This document shows, one piece after another, positions 7,134-17,259 of a stretch of 64,000 nt of DNA (its first letter is position 1; the number at the start of each line of letters is the position of its first letter). The stretch spans positions 19,490 through 83,489 of the forward strand of contig UEIF01000004.1 in the NCBI GenBank assembly GCA_900468805.1, written 5' to 3'. Source of the stretch: Hyphomicrobiales bacterium. Its GTDB lineage: Bacteria; Pseudomonadota; Alphaproteobacteria; Rhizobiales; Rhizobiaceae. The position numbers and the translations under genes were made by a program. The notes under the pieces are model-generated. The model searched no databases, was not told where the DNA came from, and saw only the letters and a list, made by a program, of their open reading frames with translations.

Positions 7134-9140
7134 ATGTCCCAATCTATTTCCCTGACATTTCCCGATGGTTCGGTGCGCAGTTTCCCGGCTGGCGCAACCG
7201 GCAAGGATGTCGCCGAATCCATTTCCAAGTCGCTTGCCAAGAGCGCCGTCGCCATTGCGATCGACGGTACCGTGCAAGACCTTTCCGACACTGTCACCGA
7301 TGGCAAGATCGAGATCGTCACGCGCAAGGACCCGCGCGCGCTGGAGCTTATCCGGCATGACGCCGCGCACGTGATGGCAGAAGCCGTGCAGGAACTGTGG
7401 CCCGGCACCCAGGTGACCATCGGTCCCGTGATCGAGAACGGTTTCTACTACGACTTCGCCAAGAACGAGCCCTTCACGCCCGACGATCTACCGAAGATCG
7501 AAAAGAAGATGAAGGAGATCATTGCCCGCAATGCGCCCTTCACAAAGCAGATCTGGTCGCGCGAAAAGGCCAAGGAAGTGTTTGCCGCCAAGGGCGAACA
7601 GTACAAGGTCGAGCTCGTCGACGCGATCCCTGAAGGACAGGATCTGAAGATCTACAATCAGGGCGAATGGTTCGACCTTTGCCGCGGCCCCCACATGGCC
7701 TCCACCGGCCAGGTCGGCACCGCCTTCAAGCTGATGAAGGTTGCCGGAGCCTATTGGCGCGGCGACAGCAACAACGCCATGCTGTCGCGCATCTACGGCA
7801 CGGCATGGGCCGACCAGGCCGATCTCGACAACTATCTGCACATGCTGGCAGAAGCCGAAAAGCGCGACCACCGCAAGCTCGGCCGCGAAATGGACCTGTT
7901 CCATTTCCAGGAAGAGGGCCCGGGCGTCGTCTTCTGGCATGGCAAGGGCTGGCGCATCTTCCAGTCGCTCGTCTCCTACATGCGGCGCCGGCTGGCCGTC
8001 GATTATGAAGAAGTCAATGCACCGCAGGTGCTCGACACTTCGCTCTGGGAAACCTCGGGGCACTGGGGCTGGTACCAGGAAAACATGTTCGCTGTAAAAT
8101 CGGCCCATGCGATGACGCATCCGGAAGACAAGGAAGCGGATAACCGCGTCTTTGCGCTGAAGCCGATGAACTGCCCTGGTCACGTGCAGATCTTCAAGCA
8201 TGGCTTGAAGTCCTATCGCGAACTGCCGATCCGCTTCGCCGAATTCGGCCTGGTGCATCGCTACGAGCCTTCGGGCGCGCTGCACGGGCTGATGCGTGTG
8301 CGCGGCTTCACGCAGGACGACGCGCACATCTTCTGCACAGACGAGCAGATGGCGGCCGAATGCCTGAAGATCAACGACCTGATCCTGTCGGTCTACGAAG
8401 ACTTCGGCTTCAAAGAAATCGTCGTCAAGCTTTCGACCCGTCCGGACAAGCGTGTCGGTACCGACGCGCTCTGGGATCGAGCAGAATCGGTCATGACCGA
8501 CGTGCTGAAGACGATCGAGGCGCAGTCCGAGGGACGCATCAAGACCGGCATCCTGCCGGGCGAGGGCGCCTTCTACGGGCCGAAATTCGAATATACGCTG
8601 AAGGACGCAATCGGCCGCGAATGGCAGTGCGGCACGACGCAGGTGGACTTCAACCTGCCGGAACGCTTCGGCGCCTTCTACATCGACAGCAATTCGGAAA
8701 AGACGCAGCCGGTGATGATCCATCGCGCCATCTGCGGCTCGATGGAACGCTTCCTCGGCATCCTCATCGAGAACTTCGCCGGACATCTGCCGCTGTGGGT
8801 TTCGCCGCTGCAGGTCGTCGTCGCGACGATCACCTCGGAAGCCGATGGCTACGGCCAGGAAGTGGCCGACGCGCTGCGCGAAGCCGGGCTACATGTCGAG
8901 ACCGACTTCCGTAACGAGAAGATCAATTACAAGATCCGCGAACATTCCGTTACGAAAGTTCCCGTCATCATCGTCTGCGGCAAGAAGGAAGCGGAAGAGC
9001 GCACGGTCAATATCCGCCGCCTCGGCAGCCAGGAACAGACGTCGATGTCGCTGGATTCGGCGATCGAAAGCCTTGCCCTGGAGGCGACTGCGCCCGATAT
9101 CCGTCGTAAGATCGAGGCAAAGAAGGCTAAAGCCGCCTGA
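7134..9140 (+). CDS. thrS: Threonyl-tRNA synthetase
   Basis: ThrRS charges tRNA-Thr in the cytoplasm. The protein is full length at 668 residues. It has an N-terminal TGS domain (1-64), an editing domain with [10 protein letters not shown] near 77, the class II catalytic core with NCPGHV and [20 protein letters not shown] (motif 2), motif 3 near [12 protein letters not shown], and a C-terminal anticodon-binding domain. The ATG at 7134 follows AAGGAG. The 122 bp upstream leader carries an imperfect hairpin (CATCCG/CGGATG near 7065) but I see no known regulatory element. It is followed by a separate acyltransferase gene. Confidence 0.97.
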   Translation: MSQSISLTFPDGSVRSFPAGATGKDVAESISKSLAKSAVAIAIDGTVQDLSDTVTDGKIEIVTRKDPRALELIRHDAAHVMAEAVQELWPGTQVTIGPVIENGFYYDFAKNEPFTPDDLPKIEKKMKEIIARNAPFTKQIWSREKAKEVFAAKGEQYKVELVDAIPEGQDLKIYNQGEWFDLCRGPHMASTGQVGTAFKLMKVAGAYWRGDSNNAMLSRIYGTAWADQADLDNYLHMLAEAEKRDHRKLGREMDLFHFQEEGPGVVFWHGKGWRIFQSLVSYMRRRLAVDYEEVNAPQVLDTSLWETSGHWGWYQENMFAVKSAHAMTHPEDKEADNRVFALKPMNCPGHVQIFKHGLKSYRELPIRFAEFGLVHRYEPSGALHGLMRVRGFTQDDAHIFCTDEQMAAECLKINDLILSVYEDFGFKEIVVKLSTRPDKRVGTDALWDRAESVMTDVLKTIEAQSEGRIKTGILPGEGAFYGPKFEYTLKDAIGREWQCGTTQVDFNLPERFGAFYIDSNSEKTQPVMIHRAICGSMERFLGILIENFAGHLPLWVSPLQVVVATITSEADGYGQEVADALREAGLHVETDFRNEKINYKIREHSVTKVPVIIVCGKKEAEERTVNIRRLGSQEQTSMSLDSAIESLALEATAPDIRRKIEAKKAKAA

Positions 9141-9263
9141 AATTGCCTATTGGATGATGGCAGCGCCCGGCATTGATCTGCTCGGCGCTGTCAGAAATCT
9201 GACATGCAACAGTAATATAGCCGCCATAAAACAGGGGACGGGTTCATCCCGCCAGGCATTCCA

Positions 9264-10103
9264 GTGCGCTTCAAAGAGCTTTCCTACGCGAACGAAAGAG
9301 ATCCGCGTTTCAAGCGCTGGCTCATCCGCTCCATCGAGGGGCTTTCGGGCCGCGATCGCTATGTGCGGCTCTATGACATGTGGCGTAGCGATATCGTCGG
9401 CAAGAGCGAGCGCGTCTTCGGCAAGATGCTCGATCTCATCGATGTCGAGATCAATGTGAAGGGCAGCTGGCCGCTCGCGCCGGTGCCGGACGAGCCGATC
9501 GTCATCGTCGCCAACCATCCCTTCGGCATCGGCGACGGAATTGCGGTGCTGGCGCTTGCTGAACAGCTCGGACGTCCGTTCCGGGTGCTGATCCACAACG
9601 ATCTCCTGAAGGTGCCGGAGATGGCGCCCTATTCGCTGCCGATTTCCTTCGAGGAGACCAAGGAAGCGATGGCGATGAACATGAAGAGCCGTCACGAGGC
9701 GGTTCGCCTGCTGAAGGAAGGCACAACGATCGTGATTTTCCCGGCCGGCGGCGTGGCCACCGCCAAGAAGGGCTTCGGCCGCGCCGAGGACCTGCCGTGG
9801 AAGATGTTCCCGGCCAAGCTCATCCAGGCGACCCGCGCCAGCGTATTGCCGATCTATTTCGAGGGCCAGAATGGCCGGCTCTTCCATCTCGCCAGCAGGG
9901 TTTCGATGACGCTGCGCCTGTCGCTGCTCATCCGCGAGTTTCGCCGTCTTTCAGGCAGCACGATCACCGCGCATGTTGGCAGGGTGCTGTCCTTCGAGGA
10001 ATTGAGCAGCGGCAGCGACCGCAAGGATTTGCTCGCCCGTCTCTTTGACGCCGTCTTCTCTATGGCGCCGAAGAAGAAGGCCTTCCTCAAGCGCGCAAGC
10101 TGA
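9264..10103 (+). CDS. Lysophospholipid acyltransferase family protein (PlsC-like)
   Basis: This 279-residue acyltransferase of the PlsC/hemolysin-like group has the HX4D catalytic motif as HPFGIGD near residue 90, followed by IVIFPAGGV, the glycerophosphate-binding type FPxG segment. There is no clear transmembrane anchor, so it is probably peripheral. In rhizobia such enzymes acylate lysophospholipids or ornithine lipids; the substrate here cannot be assigned. The start is GTG at 9264; the ribosome-binding site is weak, so the start is uncertain. It follows thrS by 123 bp, a gap that holds a seven base-pair hairpin (CAGCGCC/GGCGCTG) without a T tract. Confidence 0.8.
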   Translation: MRFKELSYANERDPRFKRWLIRSIEGLSGRDRYVRLYDMWRSDIVGKSERVFGKMLDLIDVEINVKGSWPLAPVPDEPIVIVANHPFGIGDGIAVLALAEQLGRPFRVLIHNDLLKVPEMAPYSLPISFEETKEAMAMNMKSRHEAVRLLKEGTTIVIFPAGGVATAKKGFGRAEDLPWKMFPAKLIQATRASVLPIYFEGQNGRLFHLASRVSMTLRLSLLIREFRRLSGSTITAHVGRVLSFEELSSGSDRKDLLARLFDAVFSMAPKKKAFLKRAS

Positions 10104-10136
10104 AAACTCAAAACTCCTGATAGTCAGGATGCAGCG

Positions 10137-11243
10137 TCAGTCGAGGCTGGCGCCGCCGTCGCTTTGAAGATCTTCATAGGACGGCAAAGGCGGCTGCGGC
10201 GGGATCTCACCGCCCGGCTGGGGCACGCCCTTCGGTCCGGCCGCGGTCTGTCCAGGCGGCACGGCCGTGGCAGCCGGGGCAATCGGCTGCTGGGCCTGCT
10301 GGTCCTTCATGAGCACTTCGACATCGGTATTGACGCCGGCAGCGACGGTGAAGTCGCGCTGGTAGATCTTGTCCTTGTTGCGGGCAACGGCGGTGTATTC
10401 ACCTTCAGACAGGACCATGGCCGGGAAGGCGCTCACACTTTCACCGACAGTGTCGCCGGCCGCCGTCAGGATCGACCATGCGGTATCGGCGATCGCTTCG
10501 CCGCCGGATTCCGAGACCAGCTTGAAATTGATCTGCGCTGCCCTGTGCTGGATCGTCGCTTCGGTCAGTTTGCCAGCTTCCACCTGGATGTCGGCGCGGA
10601 TCGTGGCGTTGACACTGCCATACTCGGAAACGACGTGATAGGTGCCGGCATTAAGGCGCACGACCGTATTCGGCGGCACATCGGCCATCACGAGGCCGCG
10701 CTCGCCATCGTCGCGGATCTCAGCGGAATAGATCGAGAAGCTCAGCTGGTTGGGACGGATGCGGACATCGGAGCCGGAAACGGCATTCAACAGCAGGCCG
10801 CCGGCATCGAGCACCATCACCTGTCTATCGACTTCGCCTTCATCCGGCACCGTCAGCTTTTTGGTGACGCCGGCGCGGCCGAAAGAGACGTTGACGAAAT
10901 AATCGCCGGCAGCGAGCTGGAAGGCAGCGGTGCCGCCCCGGGAGCTGGCGATAAGCGGCAGCTTGCCATCGCTTCCGGCGACCGGGCTGAATACATACCA
11001 GGAAAGCCCGTCTTCGACAGGCGCGCCATCAGCAGTGAGTTTGGCCTCCAGAGAGACGTCGCGCAGATGCGCGCCCCCCTGTGCCGTGCCTGGCGCGATA
11101 AACGCGTTGAGCTTCGGCATTTTCGGCGTCGATTCGAGTTGCTTGAATTCCTTGAAGGCGTCCTGGGCGGCAGCGCCAAATGGCGTCAGCATCATCAGGG
11201 CAATAGCAAGGCCGATCCGTGCAAAAGGCAAAATGCCAAACAT
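10137..11243 (-). CDS. Secreted protein of unknown function
   Basis: This 368-residue protein has an N-terminal signal peptide (FARIGLAIALMMLTPFGAAA) with likely cleavage before QDAFKEF. The mature part looks like several beta-sandwich repeats, with recurrent VRLNAGTYHV, LAAGDYFVNVSFG and LSEGEYTAVAR segments that resemble carboxypeptidase-regulatory or PEGA-like folds. The C-terminal 60 residues are rich in Pro, Gln and Ala. I recognise no catalytic motif. The frame opens at GTG 11285, but the ATG at 11243 puts the signal peptide at the true N terminus. It is convergent with the acyltransferase and divergent from the nitroreductase. A periplasmic structural or binding role is a guess. Confidence 0.7.
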   Translation of the reverse strand: MFGILPFARIGLAIALMMLTPFGAAAQDAFKEFKQLESTPKMPKLNAFIAPGTAQGGAHLRDVSLEAKLTADGAPVEDGLSWYVFSPVAGSDGKLPLIASSRGGTAAFQLAAGDYFVNVSFGRAGVTKKLTVPDEGEVDRQVMVLDAGGLLLNAVSGSDVRIRPNQLSFSIYSAEIRDDGERGLVMADVPPNTVVRLNAGTYHVVSEYGSVNATIRADIQVEAGKLTEATIQHRAAQINFKLVSESGGEAIADTAWSILTAAGDTVGESVSAFPAMVLSEGEYTAVARNKDKIYQRDFTVAAGVNTDVEVLMKDQQAQQPIAPAATAVPPGQTAAGPKGVPQPGGEIPPQPPLPSYEDLQSDGGASLD

Positions 11244-11356
11244 CCTGTTCGTGAACCGATTGACTTCTGAAATGGCAGAGTCCACTTCAAGACCAATGCC
11301 ATGGCAAATTCAAGACCTCTGGCCATCCTCTGCATACAAATGAGAGTTTCTCCCGC

Positions 11357-11941
11357 ATGAAATCCGACATCAAGCTGATCGATTATCTCTCCGTGCGCCG
11401 CTCCATCCCTGCGTTCCAGATGTGCGAACCGGGACCGGAAAAGGACGAGATCGAGGAAATCCTGCGCCTTTCATCGCGCGTTCCCGATCACGGCAAGCTC
11501 GCCCCCTGGCGCTTCATCGTCTATCGCGGTGAGGAACGCGTGCGGCTGGGCGAAGAGCTGCTGAAGCTCGCGCTGGAAGCAAAACCCGACCTCTCCGAGG
11601 AAATGATCCAGGTGGAGCGCACGCGCTTTACCCGTGCACCCGTCGTCGTCGGGATCGTCAGCAAGGCCGGCCCGCATTTCAAGATCCCGGAATGGGAACA
11701 GATCATGTCGGCGGGCGCGCTGTGCCTCAACGTCATCCTGGCTGCCAATGCGCATGGCTATGTCGCCAACTGGCTGACGGAATGGTTCGCCTTCGATGAG
11801 CGTGCCTATCCGCTGCTCGGCGTCCAGCCGGGCGAGAAGGTCGCCGGCTTCATCCATATCGGCTCCACTACCTTCCCGCCCGTCGAGCGTCCGCGCCCCG
11901 AACTGACCGAGACGGTCACGTGGGTCGGCGGGGAAGGCTGA
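11357..11941 (+). CDS. Nitroreductase family protein
   Basis: This 194-residue FMN-dependent oxidoreductase is of the small YdjA-like type. The family pattern is the N-terminal RRSIPAFQ, then [15 protein letters not shown] (FMN-binding), [16 protein letters not shown] in the middle and a C-terminal GFIHIGST. Members reduce nitro compounds, quinones or enones with NAD(P)H; the natural substrate is unknown. Its stop overlaps the start of the next gene (TGATG), so the two are translationally coupled. That partner is a flavin reductase-like protein, which suggests a shared flavin-linked function. Confidence 0.85.
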   Translation: MKSDIKLIDYLSVRRSIPAFQMCEPGPEKDEIEEILRLSSRVPDHGKLAPWRFIVYRGEERVRLGEELLKLALEAKPDLSEEMIQVERTRFTRAPVVVGIVSKAGPHFKIPEWEQIMSAGALCLNVILAANAHGYVANWLTEWFAFDERAYPLLGVQPGEKVAGFIHIGSTTFPPVERPRPELTETVTWVGGEG

Positions 11942-12543
11942 TGTTCTATACGACGGATACCAACCGGCACGGTCTGGCGCACGATCCCTTCAAGGCGATC
12001 GTCTCACCACGCCCGATCGGCTGGATCGGCAGCAAGGGCAGGGATGGGTCGCTCAATCTCGCACCCTATTCCTTCTTCAACGCGGTTGCCGACACGCCAA
12101 AGCTGGTGATGTTTTCGTCGAGCGGGCACAAGCACAGCCAGAAAAACGCCAGGGAAACCGGCGTCTTCACCTGCAATTTCGTCAGCCGCAATCTAGCTGA
12201 CAAAATGAACCTTACCTCCGCTGCCTTGCCCTACGGCACGAACGAGTTCGAATTCGCCGGCCTGACGCCGAAGCAGGCCGAGCTGGTCGATGCGCCCTAT
12301 GTGGCTGAAGCCTTTGCCGTGCTGGAATGCAGGGTGACCGAGATCATCGAGCCGAAGACACTGTCCGGCGATGCGTCCGAGAATGTCTTCGTTTTCGGAC
12401 AGGTCGTCGGCATCCACATCGATGAGGCTGTTGTCAGCAACGGGCGGCTCGACATGGCGCTGGCGCGGCCGGTCGCACGCATGGGCTATATGGACTATTG
12501 CGAGGGCAGCGACGTCTTCGAAATGTTCAGACCGAAGGCCTGA
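11941..12543 (+). CDS. Flavin reductase-like domain protein
   Basis: This 200-residue FMN-binding split-barrel protein shows SPRPIGWIGSKG and NLAPYSFFNAVA near the N terminus, FSSSGHKHSQKNARETG in the middle, and YCEGSDVFEMFRP at the C terminus. The family transfers electrons from NAD(P)H to flavin or acts as a flavoprotein oxidoreductase. The ATG at 11941 overlaps the upstream stop; an in-frame upstream start at 11920 would lie inside the nitroreductase gene and was rejected. It is co-translated with the nitroreductase. The substrate is unknown. Confidence 0.82.
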   Translation: MFYTTDTNRHGLAHDPFKAIVSPRPIGWIGSKGRDGSLNLAPYSFFNAVADTPKLVMFSSSGHKHSQKNARETGVFTCNFVSRNLADKMNLTSAALPYGTNEFEFAGLTPKQAELVDAPYVAEAFAVLECRVTEIIEPKTLSGDASENVFVFGQVVGIHIDEAVVSNGRLDMALARPVARMGYMDYCEGSDVFEMFRPKA

Positions 12544-12662
12544 CGGCTGTCGCGTGGGTTCGGCCAAAACCCTAATAAATATGGTGAACCAATCATAAAC
12601 TTTTTCCGGCTACCGTCATCGTATTGAATGAGACGCGAAGGAATCGCGTTCAGTGCTGGGGC

Positions 12663-13799
12663 ATGGTCGTGATCATAGAGGCATTTCTTCGTTGGGCCGA
12701 AACGGCCAAGGCCGCTGACAGGGCCGCCGCTGCAAGTGCCCTGGGACGCGTCTATCTCAAATCCGAAATGTCGGACGAGCGGCGCGACGCCGCCGAAAAA
12801 GCATTGACCTATCTGCTCGACGATCCGTCACCACGTGTGCGTCTTGCACTGGCCGAAGCAATCGCCTGGGCGCCGCATGCGCCGCGCAACATCATTCTTT
12901 CGCTCGCCGAGGACCAGCCGGAGATCGCCTGTCATGCGGTGACATGCTCGCCGATCCTGACCGATGCCGATCTCGTCGACCTCGCCGCGCGCGGCAGCGG
13001 CGCAACGCGGATGCTGATTGCGGCGCGCGCCCATGTGACGCGTCCGGTTTCGGCGGCACTCGCCGAAGTCGGCGACGAGGACGAAGTACTCTGCCTGCTC
13101 GAAAATGACGGTGCGTCGATTTCCGCCCAGTCCCTGAAACGGATTGCGGAACGGCTCGGTGATATCAGCGACGTCAGAAACCTGCTTCTCGACCGCATCG
13201 ACCTGCCGGCCGATGCCCGCCAGCTCCTGACCCAGCATGTCAGCAATGCGCTTGTCGGCCTGCCTCTGGCCCAGGCGGCAATCGGCCTGCAAAGGCTGCA
13301 ACGCATCAGTCGCGAGGCGACGGAAGCGGCGATCGTTTCCATCGCCGGCGATATCGCGCCGATCGAAGTGCCCGACCTCGTCGAGCATCTTCGCCTGAAC
13401 GAACGGCTGACGCCGTCCTTTCTCATGCATGCCCTCTGCTGCGGCAAGGTGGAATTCTTCGCCTGCGCCATTGTCAATCTGTCGGGCTGCAGCGACCGGC
13501 GCGTGCGGGCAATCCTTGCTACGGGACGGATGCATGCCGTGCGCGCGCTCTATGAATCGGCCGGTCTGCCGCGCGACATCAGCATCATTTTCGTGGAAGC
13601 GACCTTTCTCTGGCGCGAGGCTTCCCGCAAAACGTCAGGCTCGTTGCTCGGCAGCATTTGCGGACGCCTGCTTCAGAAATTCCATAGCCGGATAGGGCAG
13701 CATGATGCCGTCGGCGAGTTGCTCGACATGGTCGAGAAACTGCACGTGGCCGACCAGCGCCGGTCGGCCCGCGTATATGCTTCGCTTGCAGCTGCCTAG
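12663..13799 (+). CDS. DUF2336 domain protein
   Basis: This is an alpha-helical, HEAT-like repeat protein of 378 residues. Features are FLRWAETAKAADRAAAASAL at the N terminus, a DPSPRVRLALAEAIAWAP segment near residue 60 and many leucine-rich helices, all matching DUF2336, an alphaproteobacterial family of unknown biochemical function. Some members affect motility or the cell envelope, but that is not shown here. The frame opens at TTG 12624; I prefer the ATG at 12663 because the residues before it look unlike the family. Its end overlaps the convergent small secreted protein gene by four bases. Confidence 0.78.
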   Translation: MVVIIEAFLRWAETAKAADRAAAASALGRVYLKSEMSDERRDAAEKALTYLLDDPSPRVRLALAEAIAWAPHAPRNIILSLAEDQPEIACHAVTCSPILTDADLVDLAARGSGATRMLIAARAHVTRPVSAALAEVGDEDEVLCLLENDGASISAQSLKRIAERLGDISDVRNLLLDRIDLPADARQLLTQHVSNALVGLPLAQAAIGLQRLQRISREATEAAIVSIAGDIAPIEVPDLVEHLRLNERLTPSFLMHALCCGKVEFFACAIVNLSGCSDRRVRAILATGRMHAVRALYESAGLPRDISIIFVEATFLWREASRKTSGSLLGSICGRLLQKFHSRIGQHDAVGELLDMVEKLHVADQRRSARVYASLAAA

Positions 13800-14203
13800 T
13801 CGGTAAACCGGGCCGCAGCCCAGGAATAGCTCGAAGAGACGAAATGCAACGGCTTCGCCAGGGTGTTTTTCACGTCCTGGCCGGAAGGCAGATTGGCACG
13901 CACACGCCCGGCAATCGTATCCACAAAACCACCAACGCCATCCCGTTCTTCGGCTACCTCGGCCACTGCCGGAGCAGCAGGCGCCGGCTTGGCCGGTTCG
14001 GCCGCGGCAAGCGCCTTCGGCGCCTCGCAGACAGCAATGACAGTCGGATAGCTGGCATTGGCATAAATCCTCAACCGTTGTTCGGCCTCGGCATCGCAGG
14101 CGACGACGGTTTCCCAGCGTTTATCTACCGTGGCGACGTAATTGCACTGGCTGACGGAATCGTCGCAACCGAGGATCGTCATGGCGATGAGGACGGCTTG
14201 CAT
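13796..14203 (-). CDS. Small exported protein of unknown function
   Basis: This 135-residue protein starts with a short hydrophobic segment (AVLIAMTILGC) compatible with a signal or lipoprotein peptide. It is followed by a Cys-containing domain (DDSVSQCNYVATVDKRWETV), an Ala/Pro-rich linker (about 62-80) and a conserved-looking tail (FVSSSYSWAAARFTD). No family is recognised. The gene converges on the DUF2336 gene with a four-base overlap. The AP-rich linker suggests that it spans the periplasm or cell wall. Coding potential is supported by composition and by the ends; function is unknown. Confidence 0.6.
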   Translation of the reverse strand: MQAVLIAMTILGCDDSVSQCNYVATVDKRWETVVACDAEAEQRLRIYANASYPTVIAVCEAPKALAAAEPAKPAPAAPAVAEVAEERDGVGGFVDTIAGRVRANLPSGQDVKNTLAKPLHFVSSSYSWAAARFTD

Positions 14204-14332
14204 ATTCTGCTTCCATGGCTATTGAGCATGTCACCATCTTCGAAAGCGCAATTCCAACGGAATGAAGGCAGCGGCATTAATTTTTCGTCATACCGGCGAA
14301 AAATCGCGCCCATTACCGCAAAAGGAGTGAGA

Positions 14333-14791
14333 ATGTCCGTCACCATTGCCCTGGAGCCGCCGCGTCAGGATGGCGTGATCCGCCTTCTTAATCTTTCGGA
14401 TGCCTATGCGCAGTCACTCTATCCGCCAGAGAGCAACCACCTCGTCGATATTTCGACGCTGGAAAAGCCGTCCGTCAGTTTCCTCGTGGCGCGCAACGAC
14501 AGCGAGATCGTCGGCTGCTGTGCGCTGGTCGAGGCGGGCGACGGGACGGCCGAGATCAAACGCATGTTCGTCGATCCGCAGGCGCGCGGCTTGAGGGTCG
14601 CGAGCCGGCTCATGGACCGGCTGGAGGAGATCGGCAGGGAGAAGGGTCTCCATGCAATCCGTCTGGAGACCGGCATTCACCAGCCGGAGGCGATCGGCCT
14701 TTACAGGAAATATGGATACGGGGATATCGAGCCGTTCGGCTCCTATCTGCCGGATCCGCTCAGCCTTTTCATGGAAAAGCGGTTTATCTGA
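14333..14791 (+). CDS. GNAT family N-acetyltransferase
   Basis: This 152-residue acyltransferase has the GNAT acetyl-CoA motif as KRMFVDPQARGLRVASRLMD, then EKGLHAIRLETG and a final YRKYGYG. These enzymes transfer an acetyl group from acetyl-CoA to an amine; the substrate cannot be deduced. The ATG at 14333 follows AAAAGGAG at good spacing. The frame is open far upstream to 13844, antisense to the small exported protein, but that extension is not credible. The gene ends one base before the stop codon of the convergent permease-like gene. Confidence 0.87.
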   Translation: MSVTIALEPPRQDGVIRLLNLSDAYAQSLYPPESNHLVDISTLEKPSVSFLVARNDSEIVGCCALVEAGDGTAEIKRMFVDPQARGLRVASRLMDRLEEIGREKGLHAIRLETGIHQPEAIGLYRKYGYGDIEPFGSYLPDPLSLFMEKRFI

Positions 14792-14792
14792 C

Positions 14793-15977
14793 TTAACCCT
14801 CGGCAGCCCGCTGCACGGGCGGCGCGTGCTCGTCGAGAATGATCTGCGGACCCACATCGGCGGTGCGGACTTCGTGTATCCATTCGCGCCAGATTGCGAC
14901 CAGCAGAGCCATCAGTACCGGACCAATGAAAAGGCCGAGAAAACCCATCGTCTTCACGCCGCCGACGAGGCCGAAGAAGGTGGGCAGGAAAGGCAGCTTG
15001 ATCGGTCCGCCGACAAGTTTCGGCCGCAGCGTCTTGTCGACGATGAAGAGTTCGACAGTACCCCAGACGAACAGGCCGATGCCCGCGACATGCGAGCCGC
15101 TGGCCAGCAGATAGACGGATACCAGCGTGAAGGAGAGCGGCGCCCCGCCGGGGATCAGCGCCATGACACCGGTCAGCACGCCAAGCGTGACGGGCGAGGG
15201 AACGCCGGCGATCCAGTAGGCCACACCGAGCACGATGCCTTCGCCGATCGCGATCAGCGTCATGCCCATGACGGTGGAGCTGATGGTAGCAGGTACGACG
15301 CGGGAAATGCGCTCCCAGCGGTTCGGCAGGATGCGCTCGCCGAGCATGTCGATCTGCTTGGAAAAGGAGAAACCGTCGCGATAGACGAAGAAGAGCGCGA
15401 TCAGCATGAAGAGCAGCGTCAGGAACAGGTGGAAGGCACCGCCGCCAGCCGCCAGAACCGCACGGTAGATATTGCCGATATTGGCGCCGCTGACAGCCTG
15501 GATGAGCTCACCCATGGCGCCGGGGCTGCCGATATATTTCGTCCAGAGCTCGTCGAGGTAGGAACCGGCCAGAGGCAGGGCGACGATCCATTGCGGCGTT
15601 TCCGCACCGAAGCGGTTGGCGTGGATAGCCCAGGCAACCCAGGTGCGCACTTCACCGGTCGTATAGGTGACCGCAAGGCCGATAGGAATGACGAGGAAGG
15701 TGACGATGAGGATGATCGCGATCGTTGCGGCAACGGTCGTATTGCCGCCCACACGCGCCAGGAGCTTGCGGTAGAGCGGCCAGCTCGCAAAGCCGATCAC
15801 GAGAGCGGCCAGCACCGGCACGACGAAGCCATAGAAGAAATAAACGCCGGCTGCGGCGACGAGTATAAGCAGCCAGCGGGCTGCTGAAATGGAGGGTATC
15901 AGCGGCGTACGCGTCGTCGCCGACGGCCCTAGCCACCGCGGCTCCGTATTGCTTTTCTGACGATCAAACACACCCAC
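14793..15977 (-). CDS. AI-2E transporter family (UPF0118/PerM-like) membrane protein
   Basis: This 394-residue polytopic inner membrane protein matches the PerM/TqsA superfamily: N-terminal hydrophobic pair near 33-80, a long central loop (about 100-200), then a cluster of helices with LTLLFMLIALFFVYRDG and a final block with PKLVGGPIKLPFLPTFFGLV. Family members export small molecules or ions; the AI-2 activity is established only for a few enterobacterial members, so this name is only a family label. It stands alone, convergent with the GNAT gene. Confidence 0.8.
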   Translation of the reverse strand: MGVFDRQKSNTEPRWLGPSATTRTPLIPSISAARWLLILVAAAGVYFFYGFVVPVLAALVIGFASWPLYRKLLARVGGNTTVAATIAIILIVTFLVIPIGLAVTYTTGEVRTWVAWAIHANRFGAETPQWIVALPLAGSYLDELWTKYIGSPGAMGELIQAVSGANIGNIYRAVLAAGGGAFHLFLTLLFMLIALFFVYRDGFSFSKQIDMLGERILPNRWERISRVVPATISSTVMGMTLIAIGEGIVLGVAYWIAGVPSPVTLGVLTGVMALIPGGAPLSFTLVSVYLLASGSHVAGIGLFVWGTVELFIVDKTLRPKLVGGPIKLPFLPTFFGLVGGVKTMGFLGLFIGPVLMALLVAIWREWIHEVRTADVGPQIILDEHAPPVQRAAEG

Positions 15978-16019
15978 GCGCGCCTCTTTTTATTGTTGCC
16001 CTATTTTATGGGCTATGAA

Positions 16020-16044
16020 CCGGGCGGTTTCAAGGTCCGCCCGG
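16020..16044. repeat. Stem-loop between two leftward genes
   Basis: CCGGGCGG (16020-16027) pairs with CCGCCCGG (16037-16044) across a nine-base loop. There is no T tract on either side. It could end the phytase-like transcript (stop at 16094) or be a processing or pausing element. Confidence 0.4.
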
Positions 16045-16093
16045 ATAAAGGGTATACAAAGCGTGGTTATCTGGTCGGTAAATCCTTGAGATA

Positions 16094-17239
16094 TTATTGC
16101 GGGCGACGGTTGATCTTGAAGGCGTAGAACTGACTCTTCTGGCCGGTCGAGAAATTATTGTCCGAGCCGAGGATCAAAACATCGGTTCCATCCTTCGCCT
16201 TGCCGATCGCCATAGCCTCGATATTGTCAGGCGTCAGGCCGATGGCGCGCAGGTCGAGCACCTGGCTCTTGCGGGCTGGCACCACGCGCTGGTCGTTCTT
16301 GGCGAGCGAGGCGATACTGGAAACGTCGGTCGCGCCGTCGAGATCCATCATGAAGAGCTTGATGTTGTTGCCGAAGCCCTGCGCATAGCTGCGTTCAACG
16401 GCGAGCAGGCGATGATCGTCAAGGGCGACCATTTCCGACATGCCGTTGTCGTTGCCGCCGTCGGGTTTGACGGCGGCCTGCGGGATCGGCGAGACCGGAT
16501 AGACGTATTGAGCCTTCGGCTCGCCCGTTGCGCCGTCATAACGGATGATGCGCGAGAGGCTGCCGGTCGTCAGATTGGGGTTCGGGCCATCCTGATAGAG
16601 AGCTGCTTCGACGCCGACGAAAACGTCACCGGACGGAGACACCGCCAGATCTTCGAAAGCGAGGTTGTCGCGGATGCCGGTGGACTTGTCGGCGGTCGGC
16701 GCAAAACCGTCAGGCAGCTTGAACTCGCGCACGAAGGCGCCATCCGGAGAAGCGACGCGGACGAAAGGCGGGATGAGCACCTTCGCATCACCTTCGCTGC
16801 CCCAATAGATGCCGTCCTTACCGAAGCGGATGGATTCCGGATCGACTGTGCGGATGGCGAAGGGCTGGCCGTTCTTGTCCTGGAAGGTGGTGTGCTTGAC
16901 GACGGTGACGCCCTTCAGGCCTTCAGCGCTGACATCGATATCGAGATCGAAGAAGCGGGCCGGGGCCTTTTCGGAGCGGTCATCGCTGATCGCGATGTAA
17001 TGGCCGGTGGCGGCATCGAAATCGAAGCCGGAAATGCCGCCGAATTCGACGCCGTTTTCCATCTGGCCGGTCGGGATAACGAATTCACCGAGATAGGAAA
17101 GAGAGATCGCTGCCGCACAATCGCCGAAGGGGCAGGCGGTCTCGACCGTCGCGCCAATATCGGTCGCGTAAACGGAAGCGGTGCTGGACAGGAGAACGAA
17201 AGCGGCAGTCGCGAGAAAACGCTTGGTCATGACAAACAT
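16094..17239 (-). CDS. Secreted phytase-like / esterase-like protein (PF13449)
   Basis: This 381-residue protein has a signal peptide (FLATAAFVLLSSTASVYA). It contains an esterase-like phytase-type domain: GGISGFDFDAATGHYIAISD near the start, VDPESIRFGKDGIYWGSEG, a central NLAFEDLAVSPSGDVFVGVE, and a C-terminal NIEAMAIGKAKDGTDVLILG. The family forms a beta-propeller with predicted phosphoesterase activity. True phytate hydrolysis is not proved. The Cys pair near residue 35-40 may form a disulphide. The start is uncertain between 17239 and 17230. It is followed by a hairpin at 16020-16044. Confidence 0.8.
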   Translation of the reverse strand: MFVMTKRFLATAAFVLLSSTASVYATDIGATVETACPFGDCAAAISLSYLGEFVIPTGQMENGVEFGGISGFDFDAATGHYIAISDDRSEKAPARFFDLDIDVSAEGLKGVTVVKHTTFQDKNGQPFAIRTVDPESIRFGKDGIYWGSEGDAKVLIPPFVRVASPDGAFVREFKLPDGFAPTADKSTGIRDNLAFEDLAVSPSGDVFVGVEAALYQDGPNPNLTTGSLSRIIRYDGATGEPKAQYVYPVSPIPQAAVKPDGGNDNGMSEMVALDDHRLLAVERSYAQGFGNNIKLFMMDLDGATDVSSIASLAKNDQRVVPARKSQVLDLRAIGLTPDNIEAMAIGKAKDGTDVLILGSDNNFSTGQKSQFYAFKINRRPQ

Positions 17240-17259
17240 CCGGCAAAAGGTTGAAACAA

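Noticed and set aside
7488-8786. 432-codon ORF antisense to thrS
   Set aside because: thrS is certain on the plus strand. The antisense frame lacks a ribosome-binding site and any recognisable motif.
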